The notes below the pieces were generated by a model, which saw only the letters and a program-made list of their open reading frames with translations, did not search any database and was not told the DNA's origin. Source: Betaproteobacteria bacterium (GTDB lineage: Bacteria > Pseudomonadota > Gammaproteobacteria > Burkholderiales > SG8-41). Taken from it: 64,000 bases of DNA. This document shows, piece by piece, positions 15,893 through 24,582 of the stretch (position 1 is the first letter of the stretch; each line of letters opens with the position of its first letter). The stretch covers positions 1 to 64,000 of the forward strand of contig JAOTVX010000016.1 of assembly GCA_029863175.1 (NCBI GenBank), given 5' to 3'. A program made the translations under genes and the position numbers.

Positions 15893-16837
15893 ATGGAAGA
15901 AGTGACCGGCCTGCTCGCGCAGCACGGACTCGCGCTGGTTTTTGCTAACGTCATGCTGGCGCAGTTGGGCGTGCCGTTGCCCGCAGTGCCGCTGTTGGTC
16001 CTCGCCGGTGCTTTCGTCGCGCAGGGCAATCTGGCCTTGGCGCCATTGCTGATGGTGACGACGGTCGCATCGTTGCTTGGCGATACGCTATGGTATCTCG
16101 CCGGCCGGCGCCACGGCTATTCGATCCTGAGGACGTTGTGTCGGATCGCGATCGAGCCCGATTCGTGCGTCAAGCAGACGGAGAACGTGTTTTTGCGATG
16201 GGGCTCGGCTGCGCTCGTCGTAGCCAAGTACATCCCGGGTTTCGCCACAGTCGCGCCACCGCTCGCGGGAACGATGAAGATCCCCTTCCCGCGGTTTGTG
16301 TTCCTGAGCGCCGTGGGCGCATTGCTCTGGGCTGTGGCACCGATTGCCGCAGGCGCGTGGTTTCACGACGAGATCGATTGGGCACTGCAGCAACTTGAGC
16401 AAATGGGCGCGGGGGCTATAGCGCTAATTCTTGCCGTGCTCACGATTTATATCGGGATCAAAGCTGGCCAGCGCTATCTGCTCATCCGTTTTCTGCGCTC
16501 GGTAAGAATCTCGGTCGAGGAGTTGCGAGAGATACTGCAGCGTGAGAAGCAGCCCGTGATCCTCGATGCGCGCTCGGCACTGGCGCGCAAACTGGATCCC
16601 CGCGTTGTCCCTGGCGCGATTGCGGTGGATATCGATGATCCGGGCGGGGCGTTGCCCGCGCTGCCCGAAGACCGCGAGATCATCGTCTACTGTACCTGAC
16701 CGAACGAGGCCAGCGCGGCGCGTGTCGCCCGGTTGCTCATGAGCAAGGGCTACAAACGGGTACGGCCGCTGGAGGGCGGGTTGGAAGCGTGGATCGCCGC
16801 CGGCGGTGCGGTCGAGGGTTTTGAATCGGGCTACTGA
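15893..16837 (+). CDS. DedA-rhodanese fusion interrupted by an in-frame TGA (possible selenoprotein or pseudogene)
   Basis: Residues 1-200 form a DedA/VTT (SNARE-associated) membrane protein: several hydrophobic segments, GVPLPAVPLLVLAGAFVAQG, GDTLWYLAGRRHG and KYIPGFATVAPPLAG. From about 205 a rhodanese domain follows (ISVEELREILQ..PVILDAR..VPGAIAVDI..REIIVYCT). A single TGA at 16697-16699 falls in the active-site loop: YCT-stop-PNEASAAR. The frame continues for 45 more codons with normal rhodanese sequence (VRPLEGGLEAWIAAGG) to TGA 16835-16837. I recall homologues with Cys at the interrupted position. A small stem (ggcg-cgtgt-cgcc) lies 17-29 bases after the TGA. It may be selenocysteine, a nonsense mutation or a sequencing error. 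Confidence 0.8.
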
Positions 16838-16861
16838 AACGAGAAGGTCACGCTACTTCGC

Positions 16862-16948
16862 GGGGTCAGGCTTGGTTAATTGCATAACCGACGACCCGCG
16901 CGTTCCGACTGACGGCCACAATGATATACGACTACGCAAGCCTGACCC
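16862..16948. repeat. REP-like inverted repeat (ggggtcaggcttg)
   Basis: ggggtcaggcttg at 16862-16874 and caagcctgaccc at 16937-16948 form a 12-bp inverted repeat across about 62 bp. This resembles REP/RAYT-type non-autonomous elements; no RAYT transposase is in the window. Confidence 0.65.
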
Positions 16949-16972
16949 TTTCGCTACGCGTTCATCATTATT

Positions 16973-17100
16973 CCCTTCGCGTCCTTGGCGTTGAGGCTTT
17001 TATTGTCCTTTGCGTCCTCTGCGGCCTTCGCGGTAAGGCTGTTATTTTCCTTCGCGATCTTGGCGTTGAGACTTTCGTTGTAAAGTCTTCCTTCGTGTCT
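16973..17100. repeat. E-family arms (right-arm orientation)
   Basis: ttcccttcgcgtccttggcg, then ctttgcgtcctctgcggcct and tccttcgcgatcttggcgtt: three imperfect repeats on this strand. No facing arm is within 1 kb; the nearest E arms of opposite orientation are at 12.8 kb. The remaining bases to 17239 show nothing else. Confidence 0.7.
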
Positions 17101-17239
17101 AGGCTTTGCGCGCGAAGCCCCAACCCCCATCACCGCCATTGCCTGTGATAACCTGAGAGCACGCGCCGTGGTCGTCGCTTGGTAAACTTGCGGCGGCCCG
17201 CTTTCAATCCTTTCTTCAACGCAGCAGACGGGAGTGCTC

Positions 17240-17848
17240 ATGTCAGACAGGAAAGCCGAAACAAGTGTCCCCATTCACGATCCCATGGCGCGGCGCTGGA
17301 GCCCGCGCGCCTTCGACATATCGAGGCCAGTCTCACGCGAACAGCTCGCGACCCTGCTCGAAGCGGGGCGCTGGGCGCCGTCCTGCAACGGCGATGAGCC
17401 GTGGCGCTATCTCATCTGGGACCGCGCTCGCGACCCGGAGGGGTTCAACAAGGCTTTTGAGTGCCTCTCGGAGAACAACAAGAAGTGGGTGAAGACCGTG
17501 CCGCTGCTCATGCTTTCGTGCGCCGGCAGCGACTTCCAGGCCACCGGCAAGCCCAACCGCTGGACCCAGCACGACACCGGCGCCGCGAGCGTATCGATGG
17601 CGCTGCAGGCCACCGCGCTCGGCCTCGTCATCCATCAAATGGGCGGATACGATGTTGACAAAATACGCGCCGCTTTCAACATTCCCGCCGACTACACCCC
17701 CATGGCGATGATCGCAGTCGGCTACCAGGCCGCGTCGCCAGACGTTCTCGATGAGGAGACCAAGGCCAAGGAGCTGCGCCCGCGCACGCGCAAGCCGCTC
17801 GCCGAGCGCTTCTTCGAAGGGGGCTGGGGCAAAGGCGTCCAGTTCTGA
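17240..17848 (+). CDS. Nitroreductase family protein
   Basis: A 202-residue FMN-dependent nitroreductase-fold enzyme. RRWSPRAFDISRPVSREQLATLLEAGRWAPSCNGDEPWRYL is the N-terminal FMN and dimer motif, with RxSxRxF and the APS.N..PW.F pattern; DTGAASVSMALQATALGLVIHQMGGYD and PMAMIAVGY are the usual C-terminal elements. NAD(P)H-dependent flavin reduction of nitro or quinone compounds is likely, substrate unknown. Start is ATG 17240 with ggga upstream; a GTG two codons earlier also exists. The next gene starts 52 bp downstream in the same direction. Confidence 0.92.
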   Translation: MSDRKAETSVPIHDPMARRWSPRAFDISRPVSREQLATLLEAGRWAPSCNGDEPWRYLIWDRARDPEGFNKAFECLSENNKKWVKTVPLLMLSCAGSDFQATGKPNRWTQHDTGAASVSMALQATALGLVIHQMGGYDVDKIRAAFNIPADYTPMAMIAVGYQAASPDVLDEETKAKELRPRTRKPLAERFFEGGWGKGVQF

Positions 17849-17900
17849 CTTTTAGTATGCGCGCGCGTGAGCCCGCGGTCACGGCCAATGGCGGTGGGGT

Positions 17901-18803
17901 ATGAACGAGACGCGCGTGGCCGCGCCCGAAGAGAACGCGCAGATCGCCGACCTGCTGCGGGAGACCGCGCAGCTGCTGGAGGCACAGGGCGCGAATCCGT
18001 TCCGCGTGAACGCTTACCGCAACGCCGCGGCGGAAATTGCACGGCTGCCGGAGAGCGTGCGGGCGATATTCGACGAGAAAGGCGTGGCCGGCCTTGAAGC
18101 ATTGCCGCACATCGGGCGCGGGATAGCCGCCGCCATTGCGGAGATGCTGATCACGGGCCGCTGGAGCCAGCTCGAGCGCCTGCGGGGCACAGTCGACGCG
18201 GTGCAACTGTTCCGGACCGTGCCCGGTATCGGCCCCGGCCTCGCCGAGCGCATCCACGACGAGCTGCACGTCGATACGCTGGAGGCGCTCGAAGTCGCCG
18301 CCCACGACGGGCGCCTCGAGGCCGTTGCGGGCGTGGGGCCGCGGCGCGCTGCCGCGATCCGCGCCGCGCTCGAAAACATGCTGCGGCGGAGACGGGTGCG
18401 GGGGCCCATCGCGCCGACACCGGCACGCGGTCCTCAGAGTGCTTTGCTGCTCGAGGTGGACCGCGAGTACCGCGACAAGGCGGAGGCCGGAAAGCTTGCC
18501 ACGATCGCGCCGCGGCGCCTGAACCCGGAGGGCAAATGGTGGCTGCCGGTGCTGCACGCGCACCGCGACGGCTGGCACTTCACCGCCCTGTACTCCAATA
18601 CGGCGCAGGCGCACCGCCTCGGAAAAGTGCGGGACTGGGTCGTGATCTATTTCTACGATCACGATCACGCCGAAGGGCAGCATACAGTCGTGACAGAAAC
18701 TCGCGGTCCGCTCGCCGGCCGGCGTGTCGTGCGCGGGCGCGAGCCCGAGTGCAAGGAGCACTACGCGGGGTTGGACTTCTCGACCGCAGATAAGCGCAGA
18801 TAA
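17901..18803 (+). CDS. Helix-hairpin-helix protein related to the PolX N-terminus
   Basis: A 300-residue protein. Residues 10-90 match the N-terminal 8-kDa-type domain of family X DNA polymerases (NAQIADLLRETAQLLEAQGANPFRVNAYRNAA), and 60-160 carry two or three helix-hairpin-helix motifs (LPHIGRGIAAAIAEML; VPGIGPGLAERI; VAGVGPRRAAAI). The polymerase nucleotidyltransferase and PHP domains are absent; a distinct C-terminal region (ALLLEVDREYRDKAEAGKLA to KVRDWVVIYFYDHDH) replaces them and I do not recognise it. It is probably DNA-binding. The last residues (ADKRR) and stop are supplied by repeat family D reading into the gene. Confidence 0.85.
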   Translation: MNETRVAAPEENAQIADLLRETAQLLEAQGANPFRVNAYRNAAAEIARLPESVRAIFDEKGVAGLEALPHIGRGIAAAIAEMLITGRWSQLERLRGTVDAVQLFRTVPGIGPGLAERIHDELHVDTLEALEVAAHDGRLEAVAGVGPRRAAAIRAALENMLRRRRVRGPIAPTPARGPQSALLLEVDREYRDKAEAGKLATIAPRRLNPEGKWWLPVLHAHRDGWHFTALYSNTAQAHRLGKVRDWVVIYFYDHDHAEGQHTVVTETRGPLAGRRVVRGREPECKEHYAGLDFSTADKRR

Positions 18804-18905
18804 ACGCAGATAAACGCAGATAAGATCAACATTTGAACCGCCGAGACGCCGAGAAAAGCAAGTTCCAACCTGAACCGCTGAGGCGCCAAGCACGCCAAGA
18901 AAGCT
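18784..18905. repeat. D-family and B-family repeats
   Basis: D units (cgcagataaa, 10-bp period) run from 18784 to 18825, overlapping the end of the HhH gene. B units (gaaccgccgagacgccgaga; ctgaggcgccaagcacgcca) follow at 18835-18902. The 10-bp period puts taa in all three frames within three units. Confidence 0.8.
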
Positions 18906-18940
18906 TCATTTCACGATCTACGATTCACGGGCTCAACAAT

Positions 18941-20104
18941 CTAGTCCCATTGAAGATGCAGGGCACCGTCAGTCCCGAGCGCAGCGCGGGTGTTGAACCG
19001 CACGCCTTCGTTCGACAGCAGACGTTGCAGCCATGCGGTGTCCTCCCGGGACGCGCGGTTCAGGCGAAAGCCGCGAATCTTCATTGGTAATAGGGCGCAG
19101 CTCAACAGTTCGCCGCTTGCCGGGGCAATCGTCGGAAAATACATCAGGGAGAGGTCGGGACGGAACGATTCGTGTCCCCGGATTCCCTCATAGTCGTTCA
19201 TGAAATCCCCGCAGCCATACAAAATCAGCTTGCCCCGGTAGGCCTCAATCGCGAGCGGGTGATGCGACGAGTGCCCATGAACAAGATCGACGCCTCCTGC
19301 ATCAATGAGGCGATGCGCGAATACCTGGTGCTCGCCCGGGATGTCGTAACCCCAGTTGCCGCCCCAGTGGACGGAAGCGATCGCGACATCGCCCGCTCGC
19401 TTGCCTGCGACAACGCGCTCTGATATCGCGTCGGCCGTGCGCGGCGCAAGATCGGCCAGAAAACTGACGCCGGAGCGCTCCTTGCGCGCCGCCCAGTCGG
19501 CCGGAACGCCGGAGCTCTCCAGGCTGAAGGCGAAGACGAGCGCGCGCGCGCCGCCGTGGAGATCGATGACGCCCGGCGCAGTCGCCTCGGCTTCGTCGTT
19601 CCCGGCGCCGGCCGTGCCGATACCGGCCGCTCTCAGCGCCGCAAGCGTCTCCCGCAGGCCCGCGTAGCCCCAGTCGAGTACGTGATTATTGGCGAGCACG
19701 CAACAGTCGATGCTCGCCGTAGTCAGGCAGAGGACATTGGCCGGATGCATGCGGTAGTTGATGCCCTTTCCGGGCCACGCATCCTCAGCCGCGGTCACGG
19801 ACGTCTCGAGATTGATGATGCGCGCCTGGGGCGCCGCGCGCTTGAGTTCGGCCAAGGCGTCGCCCCAGATGTATGCGTAATCCACCGGTTTTCGGATTAG
19901 CCCATGAGCCTCCTCGGCCAGCTCGACGTAGCCCTGCGCCGAGCGCATGTACGGCTCGAAGAGGTGCGGCTTGCTCGGATGCGGCAGGATCTGGTCGATG
20001 CCGCGGCCGGTCATCACGTCGCCGCAGAGAAAAAGCGTGACTCCATGCGCCGGCCGGACCGACCCTTCAGCCGCCTGCGAGCGGGTTTCTGATTCTCCGA
20101 TCAT
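18941..20104 (-). CDS. CapA family (PGA_cap) metallophosphoesterase-like protein
   Basis: A 387-residue CapA-type protein of the calcineurin-like superfamily. Motifs are LFLCGDVMTGRGID (metal ligand D), INLETSVTAA, LANNHVLDWG (N-H), ASVHWGGNWGYDIPGEHQVFAHRLI and DLVHGHSSHHPLAIE. CapA itself participates in poly-gamma-glutamate export; many stand-alone members have no known role. There is no signal peptide: the domain begins about 20 residues after ATG 20104. Met codons up to 20137 are in frame. It lies 61 bp downstream of the sugar-binding-type gene in the same direction, so the two may be co-transcribed. Confidence 0.88.
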   Translation of the reverse strand: MIGESETRSQAAEGSVRPAHGVTLFLCGDVMTGRGIDQILPHPSKPHLFEPYMRSAQGYVELAEEAHGLIRKPVDYAYIWGDALAELKRAAPQARIINLETSVTAAEDAWPGKGINYRMHPANVLCLTTASIDCCVLANNHVLDWGYAGLRETLAALRAAGIGTAGAGNDEAEATAPGVIDLHGGARALVFAFSLESSGVPADWAARKERSGVSFLADLAPRTADAISERVVAGKRAGDVAIASVHWGGNWGYDIPGEHQVFAHRLIDAGGVDLVHGHSSHHPLAIEAYRGKLILYGCGDFMNDYEGIRGHESFRPDLSLMYFPTIAPASGELLSCALLPMKIRGFRLNRASREDTAWLQRLLSNEGVRFNTRAALGTDGALHLQWD

Positions 20105-20165
20105 CGGGTCCCTATATCCACATGAGCGCCGCGGCACGGTGCTCGAGTGCCCAGAGCAACCGGCG

Positions 20166-21083
20166 TTAGTAGGTCACATTTTCCCACTCCGGACACGGCC
20201 GCTCCGCAAACGGCAGATCCCAGGCCGCGCAGTTCGAAGCATCCACGATCTGCACCGGCAGCAAAATTTCGCGCGGTACGCGCTCACCACGCAAGTGGCG
20301 GAGCGCGGCTTCAGTGGCAACGCAGGCGATCTTCATCGCGTCGAAGTCCGCGGTTGCGAGGAGCTTACGGTCCTTGATCGCCGTAATCGCTTCCGGTACC
20401 GCGTTTACGCCGACGACCGACGCGCATCGGCCTGCGATCTCGAGGGCCTCGATGGCCGCTAGCGCCATGAGATCGTTGGCGGCCAGGACAGCGTCGATAC
20501 GGGGCAGGGCGGGCAGCAGCTCGCGCATGAACTGGAGCACCGGTTCGCGCTGATAATTGCCCGGTCGCGATGCGACGACACGCACATCGGGCCAGTGGCG
20601 GAGCGTGTCGTGGAAGCCACGCATCCGCTCCCGGTTCGTGACCGCGCCGGCCACGCCTTCGATGATGACCAGGTCACCCCGACCGTCAATGTGGCGGAAC
20701 AGGTACTCGGCGATGTCGCAGCCGAGCCGGTAATCGTCCGAGCCGATAAATGCGATGAAATCACCCTCATCGAGCCGGTTGAGGTAGTTGACGATCGGGA
20801 TGCGGGCCGCGCCGAGTTTTTTGACCGATACGTTCATCGCGGTGTCGTGCACGGGCACGAACACGACCGCGTCTGGCCGCTCGGCGATGGCGCGATCGAC
20901 GAGCGCGATCTGTTCCTCGATGTCATCCGGCTTGTCCGGCACGTAATGCACGACTTGCGCGCCGCAGCGCGCCGCGGTCCGCTCGGCGCCAGCACGCGCC
21001 GCGGCGTACGCCGGATTCATGCGGTTCTTGGTGAATACCCCAATGATCGGACGCTCGTGGCCCGCTCGTTGAAATGCGGTCAT
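20166..21083 (-). CDS. Periplasmic-binding-protein-fold sugar-binding protein without signal peptide
   Basis: A 305-residue type I periplasmic binding protein fold (Peripla_BP_4/RbsB-like). PIIGVFTKNRMNPAYAAARAGAERTAARCGAQVVHYVPDKPDD is the first beta-alpha-beta; AIAERPDAVVFVPV, IPIVNYLNRLD, FIGSDDYRLGCDIAEYL and VLAANDLMALAAIEAL follow in canonical order. It lacks both a signal sequence and an N-terminal HTH, so it is neither a normal ABC substrate-binding protein nor a LacI repressor. No permease or ATPase genes are nearby. A terminator lies just upstream, so it has its own start. Possibly a cytoplasmic sensor; function unknown. Confidence 0.82.
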   Translation of the reverse strand: MTAFQRAGHERPIIGVFTKNRMNPAYAAARAGAERTAARCGAQVVHYVPDKPDDIEEQIALVDRAIAERPDAVVFVPVHDTAMNVSVKKLGAARIPIVNYLNRLDEGDFIAFIGSDDYRLGCDIAEYLFRHIDGRGDLVIIEGVAGAVTNRERMRGFHDTLRHWPDVRVVASRPGNYQREPVLQFMRELLPALPRIDAVLAANDLMALAAIEALEIAGRCASVVGVNAVPEAITAIKDRKLLATADFDAMKIACVATEAALRHLRGERVPREILLPVQIVDASNCAAWDLPFAERPCPEWENVTY

Positions 21084-21089
21084 GCGGAG

Positions 21090-21123
21090 TAATCAAAAAA
21101 CAATGCCCGCCAGCGGGCGGGCA
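21090..21123 (-). terminator. Rho-independent terminator after the VOC gene
   Basis: On the minus strand tgcccgcc (21123-21116), loop cgct, ggcgggca (21111-21104), then ttgttttttgatt: an 8-bp perfect GC-rich stem plus U-tract. It should end transcription from the VOC protein gene before the sugar-binding-type gene. Confidence 0.8.
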
Positions 21124-21150
21124 AATTTCCAGGCACGGCTTTTTCCTAAG

Positions 21151-21180
21151 GATTTTGTCGGGGCTAAGCCCGACAAAATT
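21151..21180. repeat. Inverted repeat attttgtcggg/cccgacaaaat
   Basis: A perfect 11-bp stem (21152-21162 and 21169-21179) with a 6-base loop directly after the VOC stop. It lacks a clean U-tract and may be an additional hairpin or bidirectional terminator. Confidence 0.6.
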
Positions 21181-21630
21181 CTAGGCGGTTGCCGTATTCA
21201 TGTTGATCCGCGCGAACGTGCCGGACGGCACCCCGTCCGCGACTTTCTCGTTCAGGAAGTTGAACTCGAGCTTCGTTCCAACGGGGTCCTGCAGGAACAC
21301 CTGGTAGCCGGCGTCCGGGACGTTCTGCTCCTCGAACGCAACACCCACCTTTGTCAGGCGCTTGCGGAAGTCGGCCGCGCCCGATGCCTTGAACGCGATG
21401 TGGTCGACCGCGCCGGTGTGTTTTTCGCTCTTGGCGAGCGAGCCGTCGGCGAAGCGCGCCGACACGTGAAGGATCGGATTGTCGCCGTCATAGAGCCAGA
21501 TCCCCGGGTTCTGAAATGTAGGGCGGTCGCCTTTTTTCCACCCCAGCAGCTCCCCGTAGAACTTCTCGATCGCGGGCAAATCGCTTACCGAGCAGCGAAT
21601 ATTGAAATGCAAGAAACCCTCAAACTTCAT
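21181..21630 (-). CDS. VOC family (glyoxalase/bleomycin resistance-like) protein
   Basis: A 149-residue protein with two beta-alpha-beta-beta-beta modules of the vicinal oxygen chelate fold. MKFEGFLHFNIRCSVSDLPAIEKFYGELLGWKKGDRP is the first module with a metal-ligand His (HFNI); DHIAFKASGAADFRKRL and VFLQDPVGTKLEFNF form the second, with a ligand Glu near the end. This pattern fits a metal-binding dioxygenase, isomerase or lyase; the reaction cannot be assigned. Start is ATG 21630 with aggaga upstream. A terminator follows at about 21.1 kb, so it is likely monocistronic. Confidence 0.9.
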   Translation of the reverse strand: MKFEGFLHFNIRCSVSDLPAIEKFYGELLGWKKGDRPTFQNPGIWLYDGDNPILHVSARFADGSLAKSEKHTGAVDHIAFKASGAADFRKRLTKVGVAFEEQNVPDAGYQVFLQDPVGTKLEFNFLNEKVADGVPSGTFARINMNTATA

Positions 21631-21737
21631 GGAAATCTCCTGTTACGTCGCGGGATAAGGCGCGGCGCTTCCAAGCTGCGCCGGTCAAGGGCTGAATTTT
21701 GCCTCTGTCCGGGGCAGGGGGCAATACTCGGAAAAAC

Positions 21738-24410
21738 TCATGCGGCCCAGGGATCGGGTGCGTCCGGCTTGACGCCGTAGCGAGCGATCGCCTGCTCGAC
21801 TATGGCAGGCTTGATCGCGCCCTCGTCGGCAAGCGCCTTCAGCGCGGCGATTGCGATGTGGGTCCGGCTTACTTCGAAGAAATCGCGAAGCGCCGCGCGG
21901 GTGTCGCTGCGGCCGTAGCCATCGGTGCCCAGCGCGACATAGCGCCGCGGTACCCACGGTCGGATGAGGTCGGCGACCGCGCGCACGTAGTCGCTCGCGG
22001 CTACGATCGGGCCGGCTGTGCTGTCCAGGCAGGACTCGAGATGGCTTTTTTCCTTTGTCCCGGGATTTAACCGGTTGCGGCGCTCGATTCCCATCGCCTC
22101 GCGCCTGAGCTCCGTGAAGCTCGTGACGCTCCAGACATTCGCCGCGATGCCCCAGTCTTTTTCAAGCAGGTCGGCGGCAGCGATTGCTTCGCGCAGGATG
22201 GTGCCGCTGCCCAGGAGTTGGGTGCGCGCATCCTTGCGTTCCTTGAGCCGATACATGCCGCTCAGGATGCCTTTTTCCGTGTCCGCCGGCAGCGCGGGTT
22301 GCGGGTAGTTCTCGTTCATCACCGTGAGGTAATAGAAAACATCCTCCTGCTCTTCGAGCATGCGCCGCATGCCGTCGCGCACGATCACCGTCAGCTCGTA
22401 GCCGAAGCAGGGATCGTAGGCTCGGCAGTTCGGCACCGTGGAGGCGATGAGATGGCTCGTTCCGTCCTGGTGCTGCAGGCCTTCGCCCGAGAGCGTCGTT
22501 CGCCCAGCGGTTGCACCCAGGAGAAAGCCGCGAGAGCGGCAATCGCCCGCCTGCCAGATGAGATCGCCAACGCGCTGGAAGCCGAAAATCGAGTAGAAGA
22601 TGTAGAACGGCAGCATCGGGGTGCCGTGCACGCTGTACGCGGTCGCGGCGGCGGTCCATGAAGAAATGGCGCCTGCTTCAGTGATGCCCTCCTCGAGGAT
22701 CTGCCCTTCCTGCGCCTCCTTGTAATAGAGCAGCTCATCGCGGTCCTCGGGCTCGTAGAGCTGGCCGACCGCCGAGTAGATCGCGACCTGCCGGAACAAC
22801 GACTGCATGCCGAAGGTGCGTGCTTCGTCGGCGACGATCGGCACGATGCGTTTGCCGATGCCGGCGTCCTTGAGCAATTGCGCGAGCAATTTAACGAAGA
22901 CCATCGTCGTGGATTCCTCGCGCTCGCCCGAGCCGTCGAGCAGGCGCTTGAAGCTGGCGAGTGCCGGCACGGGCAGCCTCGACGCAGTGCGCGTGCGAGC
23001 GGGAAGATAGCCGCCGAGCCCCCGCCGTCGCGCGTGCAGGTAGCGCATCTCCTGGCTGTCAGCGGAGGGCTTGTAATAGCGAAGCGCTCTCACGTCCTCG
23101 TCGGAAAGTGGCACCGCGAAGCGGTCTCGGAAGGCGAGCAGCGCCTCGTCCTCGAGCTTCTTTTGCTGGTGCGCGCCCATCTTGCCCTGACCCCAGTGGC
23201 CCATGCCGTAGCCTTTCTTCGTCTGGGCAAGGATCACAGTGGGCTGCCCTTTGTGCTGCGCCGCCGCCAGATAGGCGGCGTAGATCTTCACCGGATCGTG
23301 ACCGCCGCGGCGCAGACGGTCGATGTCATCGTCGGACAGGTGCGCAACGATGGCCTGCAGTTCAGGATATTTGTTAAAGAAGTGCTCCCGATTGAAGCGT
23401 CCGTCCGTGGCAGCGTATTTCTGGAACTCGCCATCCACGGTTTCGTGAAGGCGTTTCAGGATCACATTCTCGGTATCACGGGCGAAAAGGGGATCCCAGT
23501 CCGAGCCCCAAAGCAGTTTGATCACATTCCAGCCGGCACCGGCAAAGAGCCCTTCGAACTCCTGGATGATCGAGCCGTTGCCCCGCACCGGGCCGTCCAG
23601 GCGCTGCAGATTGCAGTTGACGACGAAGATCAGGTTGTCGAGACCCTCGCGCGCGGCGAGCGAAAGACCGGCCAGCGACTCCGGCTCATCCATTTCGCCG
23701 TCGCCGACAAAGGACCAGACCTTGCGACCTGCCGTGTCGAGAACACCGCGGTGCTGGAGGTAGCGCATGAAGCGCGCCTGGTAGATCGCGTTCACCGGTC
23801 CAAGCCCCATCGCGGCGTTGGGAAACTGCCAGAACTCCGGCATAAGGTAGGGATGGCAGTACGACGACAATCCGTGCCCGCCCGTCTCGCGTCGGTAGTT
23901 CTCGAGTTGCGTTTCGGTTAGCCGGCCCTCCAGATACGCGCGGGCGTAGACACCCGGAGACGCATGGGGCTGAAACCACACGAGATCGCCCGACTGCCCC
24001 GCGCGGAAGAAATGATTGAGTCCCACCTCGAAGAGATCGGCGATGGAGGCGTAGGTCGCGATGTGGCCGCCTAGCTCGGGGTGGTCGCGGTTCGCGCGCA
24101 CCACCATTGCGAGTGCGTTCCAGCGCACGATCGAACCGATGCGCTGCTCGGTCTCGAGATTTCCCGGAAACTGCGGCTGGTCCGCGAGCGGGATCGTGTT
24201 GCAGTAGGGCGTATTGAAAACTGGGGGCAGCGGCACGCGCGCGGCACGCGCCTGGTCGAGCAGCTTCCGCAGGATGAAGGTCGCGCGCTCGCCGCCTTCG
24301 CTTTTCACCAGCGATTCGAAGGCGTCCATCCAATCCCGTGTCTCGACGGGATCGGGGTCGGCGGGCATTACGCGCCAAAAGGCGGCGGTGAAATCGGAGA
24401 GATCTGTCAT
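21738..24410 (-). CDS. AceE-type 2-oxoacid dehydrogenase E1 (pyruvate dehydrogenase E1 or 2-oxobutyrate relative)
   Basis: A homodimeric-type E1, 890 residues from ATG 24410. The thiamine diphosphate motif is SFVGDGEMDEPESLAGLSLA..NLIFVVNCNLQ (GDGxn-NCN); GHGLSSYCHPYLMP, KKGYGMGHWGQGK and ADEARTFGM are AceE hallmarks. It decarboxylates a 2-oxoacid and acylates an E2. No E2 or E3 genes are adjacent, and it is divergent from an Lrp/AsnC regulator. That layout recalls mdeR-mdeB of Pseudomonas putida, where an AceE paralogue acts on 2-oxobutyrate from methionine or threonine breakdown. So it may be a catabolic paralogue rather than the housekeeping AceE; sequence alone does not settle this. Confidence 0.9.
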   Translation of the reverse strand: MTDLSDFTAAFWRVMPADPDPVETRDWMDAFESLVKSEGGERATFILRKLLDQARAARVPLPPVFNTPYCNTIPLADQPQFPGNLETEQRIGSIVRWNALAMVVRANRDHPELGGHIATYASIADLFEVGLNHFFRAGQSGDLVWFQPHASPGVYARAYLEGRLTETQLENYRRETGGHGLSSYCHPYLMPEFWQFPNAAMGLGPVNAIYQARFMRYLQHRGVLDTAGRKVWSFVGDGEMDEPESLAGLSLAAREGLDNLIFVVNCNLQRLDGPVRGNGSIIQEFEGLFAGAGWNVIKLLWGSDWDPLFARDTENVILKRLHETVDGEFQKYAATDGRFNREHFFNKYPELQAIVAHLSDDDIDRLRRGGHDPVKIYAAYLAAAQHKGQPTVILAQTKKGYGMGHWGQGKMGAHQQKKLEDEALLAFRDRFAVPLSDEDVRALRYYKPSADSQEMRYLHARRRGLGGYLPARTRTASRLPVPALASFKRLLDGSGEREESTTMVFVKLLAQLLKDAGIGKRIVPIVADEARTFGMQSLFRQVAIYSAVGQLYEPEDRDELLYYKEAQEGQILEEGITEAGAISSWTAAATAYSVHGTPMLPFYIFYSIFGFQRVGDLIWQAGDCRSRGFLLGATAGRTTLSGEGLQHQDGTSHLIASTVPNCRAYDPCFGYELTVIVRDGMRRMLEEQEDVFYYLTVMNENYPQPALPADTEKGILSGMYRLKERKDARTQLLGSGTILREAIAAADLLEKDWGIAANVWSVTSFTELRREAMGIERRNRLNPGTKEKSHLESCLDSTAGPIVAASDYVRAVADLIRPWVPRRYVALGTDGYGRSDTRAALRDFFEVSRTHIAIAALKALADEGAIKPAIVEQAIARYGVKPDAPDPWAA

Positions 24411-24582
24411 TTCAAACTTCCGTGAACGGTGAGTGGTGAGTCGTGAGTGGACGGCGCGGCTGATTCGCACCGTCACCTCACTCATGGTACTGCGGGCGGG
24501 GCGGCACGGGGTTGCGATCGGAGCTGTTCATCTAACTGAAAGTGGCATATTATTCTGTTAGCAGCACAACTTACAGCATTTT
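24411..24582. promoter_or_regulatory. Divergent control region between E1 and AsnC-type regulator
   Basis: A 172-bp gap between divergent starts. An AT-rich core at 24540-24582 (gcatattattctgttagcag) stands out against GC-rich surroundings and is a likely regulator-binding and promoter region. gtgagtggtgagtcgtgagt (24429-24448) is a 7-bp-like tract. I cannot define an operator. Confidence 0.45.
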
